DNA of 64,000 nucleotides from JAICXG01 sp036494545 (GTDB taxonomy: Bacteria > Verrucomicrobiota > Verrucomicrobiia > Chthoniobacterales > UBA10450): positions 35,996 through 99,995 of the forward strand of contig DASXOB010000024.1 in assembly GCA_036494545.1 (NCBI GenBank), read 5' to 3'. Positions 26,709-38,200 of this stretch are shown in pieces. A model generated the notes under the pieces. That model was not told where the DNA came from and did no database searches. It was given only the letters and a program-made list of their open reading frames with translations. The position numbers and the translations under genes were made by a program. How positions within the stretch are numbered: position 1 is the first letter of the stretch; every line of letters starts with the position of its first letter.

Positions 26709-29369
26709 ATGAAGTTGGCCGGCCTTACTGACAAGTTAGCGGCCATCTCGTCCTTGCCGAAGGAATGTCCGGTTTGCCATGCAGATTCTCGGGTTGGCGG
26801 CGGACTTTGCCTCGGTTGTCTCCTGCGAGTGGGAGTGACTCAAGAAGATGCCGACGCAACGAATTTCCTCCAATCAATGATTGAAGCAGCGGTTCCCGAT
26901 CGGCAATGGCAGCTCGGAAACTATGAGATCCTGGAAGAAATAGGACGCGGCGGGATGGGGGTCATTTATCGGGCGCGTCAACGACATTCCCGGCGGATTG
27001 TCGCGGTGAAACGCCTGCTAAGTTATCACGCGGATTCGAATGGGACCCTGGCGCGCTTCCGACGCGAAGCGGAAGCCGCAGCGAGCCTGGATCACCCCAA
27101 TATCTTGCCCATTTACGAGGTAGGAGAGGGCGACGATGGGGTCCCCTACTTCAGCATGAGATTCGCTCCCGGCGGCAGCCTGCAAGAAGGGGCGATAGCC
27201 TTGCGGCCTCAGCCGCGTGAATGCGTGCGCCTGCTGGCCAAGGTAGCGTCTGCGGTTCATTACGCGCACTCGCAAGGAATTATTCATCGTGACCTTAAGC
27301 CGGGCAATATCTTATTGGATAGCCAGGGCGAACCTCTAATCAGCGACTTTGGTTTGGCCAAGTGGCTCGATAGCTCGAGTAACCTAACGAGAACACTTAC
27401 GATCTTCGGCACGCCTGGTTACATCGCGCCCGAACAGGCGGAAGGATCGGCGGCCGATCTGAAAGCAACGGCTGACATCTACAGTTTGGGCGCGATCCTC
27501 TTCGAATTGCTTTCCGGAAGACCGCCGTTTCTTGGTGAACATGCGCTGGCAGTTATACGTCAGGCCGCGGAAAAGCCGGCCCCTAAGTTACGCTCGATGA
27601 CCGACACGGCCGATGGCGACTTGGAAACGATCTGTGCCCGCTGTCTCGAGCGCCAACCGAGCGCGCGCTATCTCTCCGCTCGCGATCTTGCCGAAGACTT
27701 GGAACGCTGGTTGGAAGGTCGACCGATTATCGCCCGGCCAACTTCGTTGCCGTTACAAGCGTGGCGCTGGTCACGACGCAATCCGCTCGTTGCCGGAGCT
27801 GTTGCAGTTTTGCTCGCATTGCTAACTCTGATTGGTGGTCTCTTTGACTGGCAATTGCGTAGCCAGACGGAGTCGAAAGCGGAACTTGCCAAGCTTCGGC
27901 AGGGCGTGATGGAGTTCGCGCAGGTAGAAACGCAAGTATGTCAACCGGGTGAAAAAGAAGTTCGGGAAGACGTTTACTTTGCCGTCGCCAGTCAGCTTGG
28001 AATCGACGGTCAGCTATTGCGCGAACGATTACCGCCTTTTGCGGCCTATCTCCAGAAAGCAGCCGACACTTCGAGTTATGAACGCGCAAACGCCGCTTAT
28101 GTGGTGAGAAACTATAGTGACGCCGAGCGTTTAGCGCTCGAAGCCGCTGACGAATCACGGAAGATCGCACCTGGCAATTCGAAACCTATCGTTGCGGCGT
28201 TAGAGTTAGCGGGTCTCTCCGCGCGTCGCGCGATTCATTACGATCGTGCGCTGGAGCATTTCCGTGAAGCTGAAAAACTCACCGATCGTCATCGAAATGT
28301 TGAAGAATGGATCCCGGTGCAGCAAGACATCGCTGACTTGTTTATCGTCGAAGGAAAATACAGCGATGCGGAGGAGCTCATTCGGACCATCATCGCGGTG
28401 CGCACTCAACTTCTCGGGTCGGAAGATCCCGACACCCTGGATAGCCGCCACCGATTGATCTACCCGCTGAACCGGCAAACCAGGTATGCCGAGGCTGAGT
28501 CTGAAGCCCGACAAGTACTAAAGCTTCGAAAGAAAGTTCTCGGAGATAATAACGTCGACACATTTGTCAGTCGCTACAGCCTCGCTGATGTCCTGGTTGA
28601 ACAAGGAAAATTTAGCGAAGCCGAGGGTCTATATCGTGAAGTTATTAGCTTCACTGAAAAACGGCTGGGACTGGATCACCCCCGAACATTATCGGCCCGG
28701 TTAGGCCTGGCTACTGTTCTAGGTGGTGAAGGAAAGAACGCCGAAGCGGAATCGCTTTACCGGGAAGTAGTCAAGCTCGACAAAAAGGTATATGGATCCG
28801 AGCACCCTAATACGCTCAACGACCGTCAGGATCTGGCGACAGCCTTACAGGCCGAGGGTAAGTATCAAGCGGCCGAGACTGAGTATCGCGAAGTCATCAA
28901 GCTGGAAACGAGAGTTATCGGGACTGATCACCCTGACCTGCTTGCCCTACGGAACAATCTCGCCGACCTCCTCGACGACGAGAAAGACTTCGCTGGAGCT
29001 GAAGCAGAATGCCGCCAGATTATTGGCCTCGAACAGAAGGTACTCGGACCTGAAAACCTTGTAACTCTCAACACTCGCGGGAATTTGGCGGTCGCGCTCA
29101 TCGGCGAGGGCAAGTTCCCCGACGCCAGGTCCGAATACCAGGATGTCCTCCGGCTGATGGAGCGCGTGCTCCGGCTCGATCACCCCGACACCGTGACCTT
29201 CACCGAAAAGTTTGCCATGGCTTTAGCTCATCAAAACAGAACTGCTGAAGCGATTCAAATCTCCAGGCGAATGCAGGCTGATGCTAACAAAGCACTGGGT
29301 GCAAACGACCCGGCGACACAGAAATATGCCAGGCTGGTGCAGAGCCTCGAGGCCAGGAAATCTGAATGA
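26709..29369 (+). CDS. Membrane Ser/Thr protein kinase with zinc ribbon and TPRs
   Basis: 886 residues. An N-terminal zinc-ribbon-like pair (Cys20, 23, 34, 37) precedes a Hanks-type kinase: EIGRGGMGVIYRA, AVKRL with Lys101, HRDLKPGN with Asp195, SDFGLA with Asp213, and GTPGYIAPEQ. A single membrane helix follows at about 358-378. The outer half has about eight kinesin-light-chain-like TPRs (pattern EAEGLYREVI..LG.DHP.TL). Lys, Asp and DFG are intact, so it should be active. The cytoplasmic kinase likely signals to the sigma factor just upstream. Stop overlaps the next start as ATGA. Confidence 0.92.
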   Translation: MKLAGLTDKLAAISSLPKECPVCHADSRVGGGLCLGCLLRVGVTQEDADATNFLQSMIEAAVPDRQWQLGNYEILEEIGRGGMGVIYRARQRHSRRIVAVKRLLSYHADSNGTLARFRREAEAAASLDHPNILPIYEVGEGDDGVPYFSMRFAPGGSLQEGAIALRPQPRECVRLLAKVASAVHYAHSQGIIHRDLKPGNILLDSQGEPLISDFGLAKWLDSSSNLTRTLTIFGTPGYIAPEQAEGSAADLKATADIYSLGAILFELLSGRPPFLGEHALAVIRQAAEKPAPKLRSMTDTADGDLETICARCLERQPSARYLSARDLAEDLERWLEGRPIIARPTSLPLQAWRWSRRNPLVAGAVAVLLALLTLIGGLFDWQLRSQTESKAELAKLRQGVMEFAQVETQVCQPGEKEVREDVYFAVASQLGIDGQLLRERLPPFAAYLQKAADTSSYERANAAYVVRNYSDAERLALEAADESRKIAPGNSKPIVAALELAGLSARRAIHYDRALEHFREAEKLTDRHRNVEEWIPVQQDIADLFIVEGKYSDAEELIRTIIAVRTQLLGSEDPDTLDSRHRLIYPLNRQTRYAEAESEARQVLKLRKKVLGDNNVDTFVSRYSLADVLVEQGKFSEAEGLYREVISFTEKRLGLDHPRTLSARLGLATVLGGEGKNAEAESLYREVVKLDKKVYGSEHPNTLNDRQDLATALQAEGKYQAAETEYREVIKLETRVIGTDHPDLLALRNNLADLLDDEKDFAGAEAECRQIIGLEQKVLGPENLVTLNTRGNLAVALIGEGKFPDARSEYQDVLRLMERVLRLDHPDTVTFTEKFAMALAHQNRTAEAIQISRRMQADANKALGANDPATQKYARLVQSLEARKSE

Positions 29370-32300
29370 CAGGCAAAACCACACTTGCAGCTATTAGCGC
29401 GTCTTTCTATATCGCGACCGCCCTTACTCACTCTGCTCTTAGTAAAACTGCCGGGACCTGGACCACTGGAGCGTCGATGCCGGGCGCGAGTTATGGTCAA
29501 CTCGGCGCCTTTGTAGGCGGAAGATTTTATGCTATTTCAGGCTTCGCGACTAACCGGGTCGGAATCTATGACCCGGTTAACAATAGCTGGACGACTGGCG
29601 CGCCGTTGCCTCAGTTTCCGCCCGATAGCGGATACAATCTACGACAGTTCTATGGCTGTGCGGTTGTAGGGACAAAGATTTATGTGATTGGCGGTGACAC
29701 CGGCGGCACCGGCGCACGCGACACTAACTATGAATACGATACCGCGAGCAATACCTGGGCTAATCGAGCGGTTATCCCGGGCGGCGCGCGTTCGTTTCTC
29801 GTCGCGGTTAACCTAAACAACAAGATTTACGCGATCGGGGGGATTGACGCCAGCGGGCAATATTCGAGCCGCGTGGACATTTACGATCCGTCCAGCAATA
29901 CCTGGAGCAGTGGCACGCCCCTACCGGCTGCTCGGATCGGCATGGTGGCGGGAACAATTAACGGTAAGATATATCTGGCCGGCGGATCGGCCGCTAGCGG
30001 CACTCTGACCAGCGCACTAGTTTTCGATCCAAACAATCCGGAAAGTTGGACATCGATTGCTGCAATGCCAATCGCCGGAAACGGCCACAGTGCGGTGCTT
30101 AATAACCAGCTTTTCGTCCTGGGTAGTGGGACTTCGGCAAACCAAGTCCAATCGTACGATTCGAACTCGAATACTTGGAATACCAATTACGCACTATTAC
30201 CTGTCGGCCGAGCTGACGACGGCGCGGTCGCAGCAGACCAGGCCTCTGGGAAACTTTATGACGCGGGCGGCTACAACGATGGGCAGTTCCTCGATCGACT
30301 CGATATCTTGTCTCTCAACACAGGTCCACCGGTTATTACCAGTCCTTTGAACCTGGACTATCTCTCAACTAACGAGATTCTCGATCCCACCACCAATACC
30401 TGGTCGGCAAAGACGCGTATGCCGACTGCGCGTGAGGGTTTTGGTCTTGCGGCAGCCTCCGGCGGACAAGATGGGAACTGGACAGTCGAAGCTCCTATGC
30501 CAGGACCGGGTTACGCGCTGCGCGCTGCCTTCGTGAACGGTAAGGTCTACGCGATCTCAGGATTTTCCGTTGATAGCAGTGAATGGCGGTTGAATCGCAT
30601 TTACGATCCAGCAAATAATACCTGGACGCTGGGGACTCCATTGCCTGATTTAGGTGATGGGTATCCTCTGCGTCAGTTCTTCGGCTGCGCCGCCGTTGGG
30701 ACAAAGATTTACGTTATTGGGGGTGACACTGGCGGAACCGGCTTTCGCAACACCAACTTTGAGTACGATACCGTCGCAAACAGCTGGACGACCAAAGCAG
30801 TGCTGCCTGGCGATCCGCGCTCTGGCCTCGCCGCAGTTAACCTGAATGGAAAAGTCTACGTCATAGGTGGTTATCTCTTAGACAACGGTACGTCCACCCA
30901 CGTGGACATTTACGATCCATCGAATGACACCTGGAGCTCTGGCACTCCGCTCCCATCTGGACGAGCCGAAGCGGCCGCTGCCGTAGTTAACGGTAAGATA
31001 TATCTGGCCGCGGGAAATGATAGCACCGGAAGTCTTCTGAGCACTGCACTGGTTTTTGATCCGGCCAATCCAACTGCCTGGCAACCCATTGCACCGCTCC
31101 CGATTGTTGGAAATGCGTCCGGCCAAAGTGTTTCGTTGGATGGCAAATTCTTTATCATCGGCTGTGGCTCGGGTGTCACACAGGATAATACGGTCCAAGC
31201 CTATGATCCGGTGTCGAATACCTGGAGCACAAACTATTCGCTGTTGCCGACGGCACGGGCCAACGGCGCTGCCGCCGTCGATGAAGGATCGGCAAAGATT
31301 TATTATATGGGAGGCGATGTTAGCGCAACCGGATTCCTTTCCGAACTCGACGTCCTATCGATTGCACCGGCTCCAGAGAAAATCTATGTCGCCGGAGGTG
31401 AGGTGACTGCGTGTCCCGGTCCGCCGGTTGCGACATTGGAGGCTTACAGCCCTGATACAGATAGTTGGGTGACCCTGGGACCCATGCCTACAGCCCGGAA
31501 GAATCTTAGTCCTGGGACAGTTAATGACGGTGTGAACGACGTGATTTACTTCATCGGAGGCCAAACGGAATGCAGCGGAACGGTAGGAAACGTCGAAGCC
31601 TACGATGTCGGGACAAAGATTTGGACGGAGAAGCAAGCGATGACTTTCCCGCGCTCGCAGACCGGTGTAGGTGTGCTCAACGGCAAAGTCTATGCCGTTG
31701 GCGGCAGCGACGCCAATGGCGAGCCGCAGACTACGCTCGAAGTCTATGATCCCAGTGCCAATGCCTGGACCACCCTTGCTCCGATGCCCACCGCGCGGAT
31801 CGCCCCGGCCATAGGTGTAGTTAACAACGTCCTTTATGCCATCGGCGGCTATGACAATGTTAATCTAAACGGCGACCAACAGGTAGAAGCCTTTGACCCG
31901 TCGACCGGGAATTGGACCGCAGGCCTGGCCCTCTTGCCCACACCTCGAACTTCGGGAACCGGGGTCGGCGTTGTGAACAATCTCATTCATGTCTTTGGCG
32001 GGGTGAACAACGACCACGAAGTCTCAATCGACGAGACCTATGACCCGGTAAGCAACACCTGGTCGATCGCTCCGCCGATGCCAACGGCGCGCTTCGGTCT
32101 CGGTGGCGTAGTGACTAATAACAGCCTTTACGCCTTAGGCGGTGTCTTAAAAGGAATCGCCACGGTGGGACGCCCATTCGTTTACCAAATCGCCGCTACC
32201 AATCAGCCGTCCTCCTACGGCGCGTCGGGTTTGCCAGACGGCCTGAGGATTGACTCCACGTTAGGTATCATTTCCGGCATTCCAACAACCCCTTCCTACA

Positions 32301-33490
32301 ATAGCCAGGTCCAACTTAAAGCCATGAATGGCGCCGGGCTGGGATCTGCCACTTTGGCGTTCTCTGTCCAGGACGCCATCTCATTCGGTCCAACTCTGGT
32401 TAACAGCACCAGTGCAACCGGCAAAAGCGGTCAGTCATTTAGTTTCAAGGTATTGGCAAGTAATACGAATTCGCGCGGATTGTTCACTGCGGGTGGCCTT
32501 CCACCGGGACTAACTATTGATTCCGGGAGCGGTGTGATTTCGGGGGTTCCTACTGCCGATGGTAATTTTGCGGTCTCGTTATCGATAACCGATCAAAATA
32601 CAACGTCGAATAGTAATCTGCAGTTGAATTTCGTTTCCGACTTGGCTGTCCCCATTATCACCAGCGCCGACACCGCCCTTCTCGTCCCGGGTCAACCTTT
32701 TACCTACACCATAACCGCTGACACCGATGGACGCTTTAGTTATATTGGGACAGACGGGGTCGTAAATGGGGTGTTGCCATCGGGTTTAAGCTTCCATCCT
32801 CCGGCGACAATTTCAGGTACTTACAACGGGGGCAGCGCAGACGGTAATCGTAGCAACACAATGTTTTCCGCGCCTGATACGATAAAGATACGACCACCTC
32901 CCCTCTCGGTCATTCAGCCTCTCGCAAGCAACTCTCACGGTACCGGGACCCGTCCGCTTAACTTTTACGTCCCTACCGCGGTTTCCCGCAAAACTCATGG
33001 AACTGCGGGTAACTTTGACATCAGTCTGCCATTGACTGGCGATCCCGGCATCGAATGCCGAACCGGCGGCGCCAACGGAACCTACCAGGTCGTAGTCGGT
33101 TTTCCAACTGGTGTGACCCTCAGTGGCGCTACCGTTACACCGGGGACGGGTGGAACCGCCAGCCTTGCAGGCCCACCGATTCTTAGCCGCGATGGAACAC
33201 AGGTAACGATAAATCTCGCTACCGTGAGCGACGTCCAAATACTTACAGTTACTCTGACAGGCGTGAACGATGGTACAAACACCTATGACGTAGCTGTCCC
33301 AATGGGAGTTCTCATCGGCGATACGGGCGCGAATGGTATTGTTGACCTGCCGGACGGCCGCCTGGTCAAATCGCAATATGGTAAGCGGCTCACGACTTCC
33401 AACTGCCGGGAGGATGTCAATGCGGATGGTTCGATAGATCCGTCTGATCTTTCTCTCATGAAATCATACGCAGGAACGAAACTGCCGTAA
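29366..33490 (+). CDS. Giant secreted Kelch / putative-Ig / dockerin protein
   Basis: 1374 residues, translationally coupled to the kinase (4-base overlap). Signal peptide near MTGKTTLAAISASFYIATAL. Residues about 30-930 are Kelch-type repeats (YDPxSNTWSSGTPLP, NGKIYLAGG); a block of some 300 residues is present twice (about 30-330 and 375-690). Then putative-Ig (He_PIG) modules (YQIAATNQPSSYGASGLPDG, LPPGLTIDSGSGVISGVP), a cohesin-like beta domain, and a C-terminal type I dockerin-like pair (GANGIVDLPDGRLVKSQYG and DVNADGSIDPSDLSLMKSY) with calcium-loop spacing. Probably a cell-surface assembly protein. Confidence 0.85.
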   Translation: MTGKTTLAAISASFYIATALTHSALSKTAGTWTTGASMPGASYGQLGAFVGGRFYAISGFATNRVGIYDPVNNSWTTGAPLPQFPPDSGYNLRQFYGCAVVGTKIYVIGGDTGGTGARDTNYEYDTASNTWANRAVIPGGARSFLVAVNLNNKIYAIGGIDASGQYSSRVDIYDPSSNTWSSGTPLPAARIGMVAGTINGKIYLAGGSAASGTLTSALVFDPNNPESWTSIAAMPIAGNGHSAVLNNQLFVLGSGTSANQVQSYDSNSNTWNTNYALLPVGRADDGAVAADQASGKLYDAGGYNDGQFLDRLDILSLNTGPPVITSPLNLDYLSTNEILDPTTNTWSAKTRMPTAREGFGLAAASGGQDGNWTVEAPMPGPGYALRAAFVNGKVYAISGFSVDSSEWRLNRIYDPANNTWTLGTPLPDLGDGYPLRQFFGCAAVGTKIYVIGGDTGGTGFRNTNFEYDTVANSWTTKAVLPGDPRSGLAAVNLNGKVYVIGGYLLDNGTSTHVDIYDPSNDTWSSGTPLPSGRAEAAAAVVNGKIYLAAGNDSTGSLLSTALVFDPANPTAWQPIAPLPIVGNASGQSVSLDGKFFIIGCGSGVTQDNTVQAYDPVSNTWSTNYSLLPTARANGAAAVDEGSAKIYYMGGDVSATGFLSELDVLSIAPAPEKIYVAGGEVTACPGPPVATLEAYSPDTDSWVTLGPMPTARKNLSPGTVNDGVNDVIYFIGGQTECSGTVGNVEAYDVGTKIWTEKQAMTFPRSQTGVGVLNGKVYAVGGSDANGEPQTTLEVYDPSANAWTTLAPMPTARIAPAIGVVNNVLYAIGGYDNVNLNGDQQVEAFDPSTGNWTAGLALLPTPRTSGTGVGVVNNLIHVFGGVNNDHEVSIDETYDPVSNTWSIAPPMPTARFGLGGVVTNNSLYALGGVLKGIATVGRPFVYQIAATNQPSSYGASGLPDGLRIDSTLGIISGIPTTPSYNSQVQLKAMNGAGLGSATLAFSVQDAISFGPTLVNSTSATGKSGQSFSFKVLASNTNSRGLFTAGGLPPGLTIDSGSGVISGVPTADGNFAVSLSITDQNTTSNSNLQLNFVSDLAVPIITSADTALLVPGQPFTYTITADTDGRFSYIGTDGVVNGVLPSGLSFHPPATISGTYNGGSADGNRSNTMFSAPDTIKIRPPPLSVIQPLASNSHGTGTRPLNFYVPTAVSRKTHGTAGNFDISLPLTGDPGIECRTGGANGTYQVVVGFPTGVTLSGATVTPGTGGTASLAGPPILSRDGTQVTINLATVSDVQILTVTLTGVNDGTNTYDVAVPMGVLIGDTGANGIVDLPDGRLVKSQYGKRLTTSNCREDVNADGSIDPSDLSLMKSYAGTKLP

Positions 33491-33800
33491 CACCGATTTA
33501 TGACTGGCGCGCGGTGAATGCATCCCAACGAAAAGGCCCGGGATTACGATCCAATTCGGCTTGTCCCAAGGGAGAGATGCCTCATTGACTTTCAGCGTGT
33601 TTGGCCTTTTTGGGCGTATTTCGAACATTGGGACGTACGAACACAACTCAAATATTCGCTTAACGACTCATTTCGATCTTGATTTCATCTGAACGGCTCA
33701 CCGTGGCTGGTAAAGATTGCAACGCCATTTGCGAAGGTAATTCGAAGGAAAAATCACTCGACACCGAACTGTTTTATCCTGCACGATCGCTTGCGAAATA
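33491..33800. other. 310-base gap without a gene
   Basis: No frame with a plausible start or domain, no hairpin with T-tract and no octamer. It separates the Kelch/dockerin gene from the transporter and probably holds the transporter promoter, which I cannot place. Confidence 0.4.
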
Positions 33801-35093
33801 ATGAGCGATCACGCTGGAGAAATGGACGCTCTCGTTCAATCCAAGCCCGGCATTCTCCGGCGCTTCTTTTCTGCACTCGGTCCAGGAGTAATTGCCGGCG
33901 CGGCAGATGACGATCCTTCAGGTATCGCGACCTACTCGATTGTTGGCGCGCAGCTTGGCCCCTCGCTTTTGTGGACGGCGCTTATTACCTGGCCGCTGAT
34001 GGCGTCTGTGCAGTTCATGTGCGCCCGTATCGGAATGGTGACTGGCATGGGTCTTGGCGATGCTTTGCGAAGGAAGGGACCGCGCTCGCTGCTTTTATTC
34101 GGGGCAATCGCGCTCCTTGTCGCAAACAGCATCAATGTGGGCGCCGATCTTATCGGCATGGCAGATGCCGCAGAGATGCTCTCAGGCATTAGCTCGCATA
34201 TCTATGTAGTCTTGTTCGGTGTCGCCATTGCGCTGGCTACGATTCGGTTTCGTTACCATCGGATTGCCGGGATCATGAAATGGCTCGCGCTCGTTCTTTT
34301 CGCCTATGTCATTACGGCGTTCATTGTCGGTCCAGACTGGCGCAGTGTGTTACGCGCTACCTTCATTCCGTCATTGCCATCGGGTCATGATCAATGGCAA
34401 AGCCTTGTCGCAATCCTCGGCACCACCATCAGTCCCTACTTGTTTTTCTGGCAAGCCTCACAGGAGGTAGAAGAAGAGAAATCGATGGGCCGGCGCATGC
34501 TAGCCGATCGACTGGGAGCAACCCGCCGCGAACTAGGTTTACGAGGCCTCGATGTCGGTGTTGGAACATTCTTTTCCAACATGGTGATGTATTTCATTAT
34601 CCTAACAACCGCACTCACGCTTCATCGCCACGGGATCACAAACATCGAGACCTCACGTCAAGCGGCGGAAGCTCTGCGTCCGCTCGCCGGGGTTTTCGCC
34701 TCGACACTTTACACAGTGGGTGTAATCGGCGTTGGAATCCTGGCGATTCCAACACTTACTGGTTCAGCTGCGTATGCCTTCGCGGAAACCTTTTCATGGC
34801 AGGAAGGACTCGATGAGCCATTTCGCGGAGCGACTCCCTTTTATGCGGTTGTAGTTATCTCGACATTCTTTGGCATCGCTCTTGATGTTTTCCACATCAA
34901 TCCTTTGAAAGCGCTCTTCTACACGGCTGTGATCAACGGTGTGCTCGCGCCGTTCTTACTCGTTGGCATCCTCGTTGCCGCATCAGATCGCAAGTTGATG
35001 CAAGACCAGGCGAGCTCGTGGCTCTCGCGCATCCTGGTTGGGATTACCATCCTGGTAATGTTCGGTGCGGCTGTAGCGATGTTCGTTTTCTAG
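33801..35093 (+). CDS. NRAMP-related divalent cation transporter with DPSG motif
   Basis: 430 residues, about 11 membrane helices. FSALGPGVIAGAADDDPSGIATYS is the first NRAMP helix region (read in two parts), but the canonical DPGN is DPSG, and in the sixth-helix region the usual A-M-x-x-P-H is replaced by GILAIPTLTGSAAYAFAE. Known manganese/iron NRAMPs need Asp, Asn and Met to bind the ion; here Asp stays and Asn and Met are gone. Family members with such changes are reported to carry magnesium. GVGILAIP and the DVFHINPLKAL block fit a subgroup common in soil bacteria. Substrate inferred, not certain. Confidence 0.85.
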   Translation: MSDHAGEMDALVQSKPGILRRFFSALGPGVIAGAADDDPSGIATYSIVGAQLGPSLLWTALITWPLMASVQFMCARIGMVTGMGLGDALRRKGPRSLLLFGAIALLVANSINVGADLIGMADAAEMLSGISSHIYVVLFGVAIALATIRFRYHRIAGIMKWLALVLFAYVITAFIVGPDWRSVLRATFIPSLPSGHDQWQSLVAILGTTISPYLFFWQASQEVEEEKSMGRRMLADRLGATRRELGLRGLDVGVGTFFSNMVMYFIILTTALTLHRHGITNIETSRQAAEALRPLAGVFASTLYTVGVIGVGILAIPTLTGSAAYAFAETFSWQEGLDEPFRGATPFYAVVVISTFFGIALDVFHINPLKALFYTAVINGVLAPFLLVGILVAASDRKLMQDQASSWLSRILVGITILVMFGAAVAMFVF

Positions 35094-35200
35094 AGCAATT
35101 TTCGCTCAATAAAAGCCAGGTCATGAAGCGTGGCGAGCGAGCAGTAGTTCCAATCTGCGGCGAAAGGAGAACCATGGATTCGATTTCTTCAGGATTGGCA

Positions 35201-38200
35201 CTAACTGCCAGCGGCGCGATGCAAAATGACGCTAAGGTTATCCGCGTAACCACCGTTGCAGGATCCAGCGCCGGGCTTGCGCGTTAGAACGAGCTTAACA
35301 CAAATTCGTCTTGTCTTCGCTGGAACTGACACGCTACTATTACGGAATTTCAACCCAGTTTGCTTGGCGCGCTCTAGCGCTGTCACTGGTCCGAGCACAA
35401 CACTCTTCAGGTTGCTGGCCGCGTCATTCCTGAACTCTACCGTGAGTGTTGCCTCGTCGTCCTGGTCAAAATAACCGCCTAGCCAGGCCGAGATATCACA
35501 GATGACCTTACCTGCATCGATGTCATTCGCATTGCTAGAAACCGCGATCTCCTGAATGGCAGTGCTGACAGCATCGCGTCCCCCGGTAAAGAATTGCTTC
35601 ATCCCGTTCAGAGACGCCTCCGTAACTGTCGGATAACCTTCCGGCGCGCCATATGGCACAACAGTAAACCCACCCGTCGTCCTCCAGCCCGGCACAGGAA
35701 CTGATGCGGCTATGACAGACGCCGGCCCGTCTTCCGCACCGCCATTCACGAGGAGATTAACGCCGTAAGTCGGAGGTTGGTGTTCTCGAAAAGCAGCGCC
35801 TGTCTCGCGCGCCGAAGGGAGAACAGCGACGGCCTGGCTATCGCTCTTCTTGCGCGGTGGGGGAATAAGCTCGGTTAGCAAACGCTCGAATCGCGCATCG
35901 CCGCGTAAAGGATCGAGCATGGGCAGAACCTTGATGTTATTAGTAACCGTGCTGTCGTTCTTGGTCGCGCCGCGCTCCAGCCATTGCATCGCCCGGTCCT
36001 TGTTGCCGAGAGCTGCATGAATCATGGCATGACCTAGGGGCCAGGCGCGCGTGCCCTGGTTCTCCAGGTTTTCCAGTTGTCCCAGCGCTTGTAATGCTTC
36101 CACGCGGTCGCCTTTTCTTGCATAGGCATAAGCGAGCGAAGCGAGCGAGTGATAGCAATCCCCGATGCCATAAGCCCGCTTGAATGTCTCAATGCCTTCA
36201 TCCGTCCGGCCATTTAGGAGAAGAGCCATGCCAAGGGTATTGAGCGCAGGGAAACAGTGCGGCTCCAGCTCCAGAGATTTTTGTGATTGCGCAATCGCTT
36301 CAAGATAGTGCCGGGCAAGCAAGTAGCAGGTCGCGTAATTAGCCTGAGTGATCGCATTAAGCGGGTCGAGCTCCGCCGCGCATTTTATCTCCGGTAAGGC
36401 GTGCTCAAAGTCACCCTGTGGCGTGTAAACCACATAGCCCAGATAGTAATGAGCAGTAGCGGAGCTGGGCGATAGCTCGATCGCATGTTCCAGCTCCTGT
36501 TCGGCGCGGGCAAAGTCGCGGTCTTCATGCCGCACCGCCAGGGCGAGCGCGATGTGTGCCTCGGGCAGCGTGGGATCGCAGGCGACCGCCTTCTCCGCCG
36601 CTGTTCTCGCCAGACCGTAGTAATGCTGGGTAGGTGTCTCGGTTCCCCAGTCCGGCAGCATGATATAAACTTCTGCCAGGCCGGCATAGCCCAATGCGTA
36701 GTTCGGGTCTTTGTCGATCGCCTGTTGAAAGCAGTCGATAGCTCTCTTCAGATTCTGCTCGTCACTCCTGGTGGAAAGATAGCGACCCTGGAGATAAAGT
36801 TCATGTGCTTCCGCAGTCCGAGTCGCTGGCGCAGCGAGTATTTTGCGGTTGCTTTGGCTAAGCGTGATGTGAAGGTTGTCGGCGACTTTCGATACGATGT
36901 CGCTTTCGACAGCAAAGATATCGTCGCGAGATCGCAGATACTTTTCTGCCCATAGGCGGGAATGGGTGGACACATTATTAAGCTGGACCTCCAACTGCAT
37001 CTGTTCCCCACTCTTTTGCAGAGACCCTTCGACCAAATACACTACCCCAAGCTGCTGTCCGATAACGTCCAGGTTCCTGTTGCTGGCTTGGTAACGCTGT
37101 GTCGAACTACCCGATATAACCTTCAATTCCGCGATTCGCGAAAGCTGGTTGACTAACTCATCGCCGATACCTTCGACGAAGTAACGCTCTGCTTTTTTCC
37201 CGTTTCCGCTTTCGAATGGGAGTACCGCGATCGACTTGAGTTCCCGCATCGCGGGCGCTTCGTCTGTCTTGTGGTGAGTGAGGAGGAAAATCGCCGCAGC
37301 CAGGATGAGAGCAGCCCCCGCAAGCGCAGCGGGCAAACGCCATTTATTGAAATCCTGCGCTTCTAACTCCACTTTGCGGCGAAGATGCTTCAGGCTTTCC
37401 AGCATTTGGCTCATGTTCAGGTAGCGGTGGGCTCGATCTTTCTCCAGCGCCTTAAGAATCATGTGCTGAAATTCGGGTGTCAGCCTGGCCGACCCGGCGG
37501 GCAATGCGGCGGGCGCGGTTTGCCCTATTGCCCGGCTTATCTTTTCGGCCGTGTTACCGCTAAACGGTGCTATCCCGGCCGCCATCTCATAGAGAACAAC
37601 GCCCAGGCTCCAGATGTCGGTCCGCTCATCCACAGGTTCGCCGCGGACCTGCTCGGGTGACATATAGCGCAAGGTGCCGATGGTTGATCCGAAAATGGTT
37701 TGCGCGTCCGCTATCCTGTGCTCGTTAGGCAACACTTCGACAACATCTGGCTGAGTGAGCTTGGCAATGCCGAAATCGAGTACCTTCACATATCCGTCAT
37801 CGCGCACCATGATGTTTTCCGGCTTGATATCGCGGTGGACGACGCCGGCTTTATGTGCTGCTGCCAGCGCGCTGGCTACCTGCGCAGCGATCTCGATAAC
37901 TTCCTCCAATTGGACTTGTCCGCGTCCCAACCGTTGACGCAAGGTTTCACCTTCGATGAGCTCACTCGCTATGTAGTAGGTGGAGTCTTCCTCGCCGATC
38001 TCATAGATGGTTACAACGTTCGGATGATTAAGCGCGATGACTGCACGCGCTTCTTGCTGGAAACGCCTTACCCGTGCCGCACTGGCGGTAAAGTGCGCGG
38101 GTAGGAGTTTGAGAACGGCTTTCCGTCCCCCCTTCGTATCGACCGCGAGATAAGCCTCGCCCATTCCGCCACGCCCAATCAGCTCGATTACCGTATAGTG

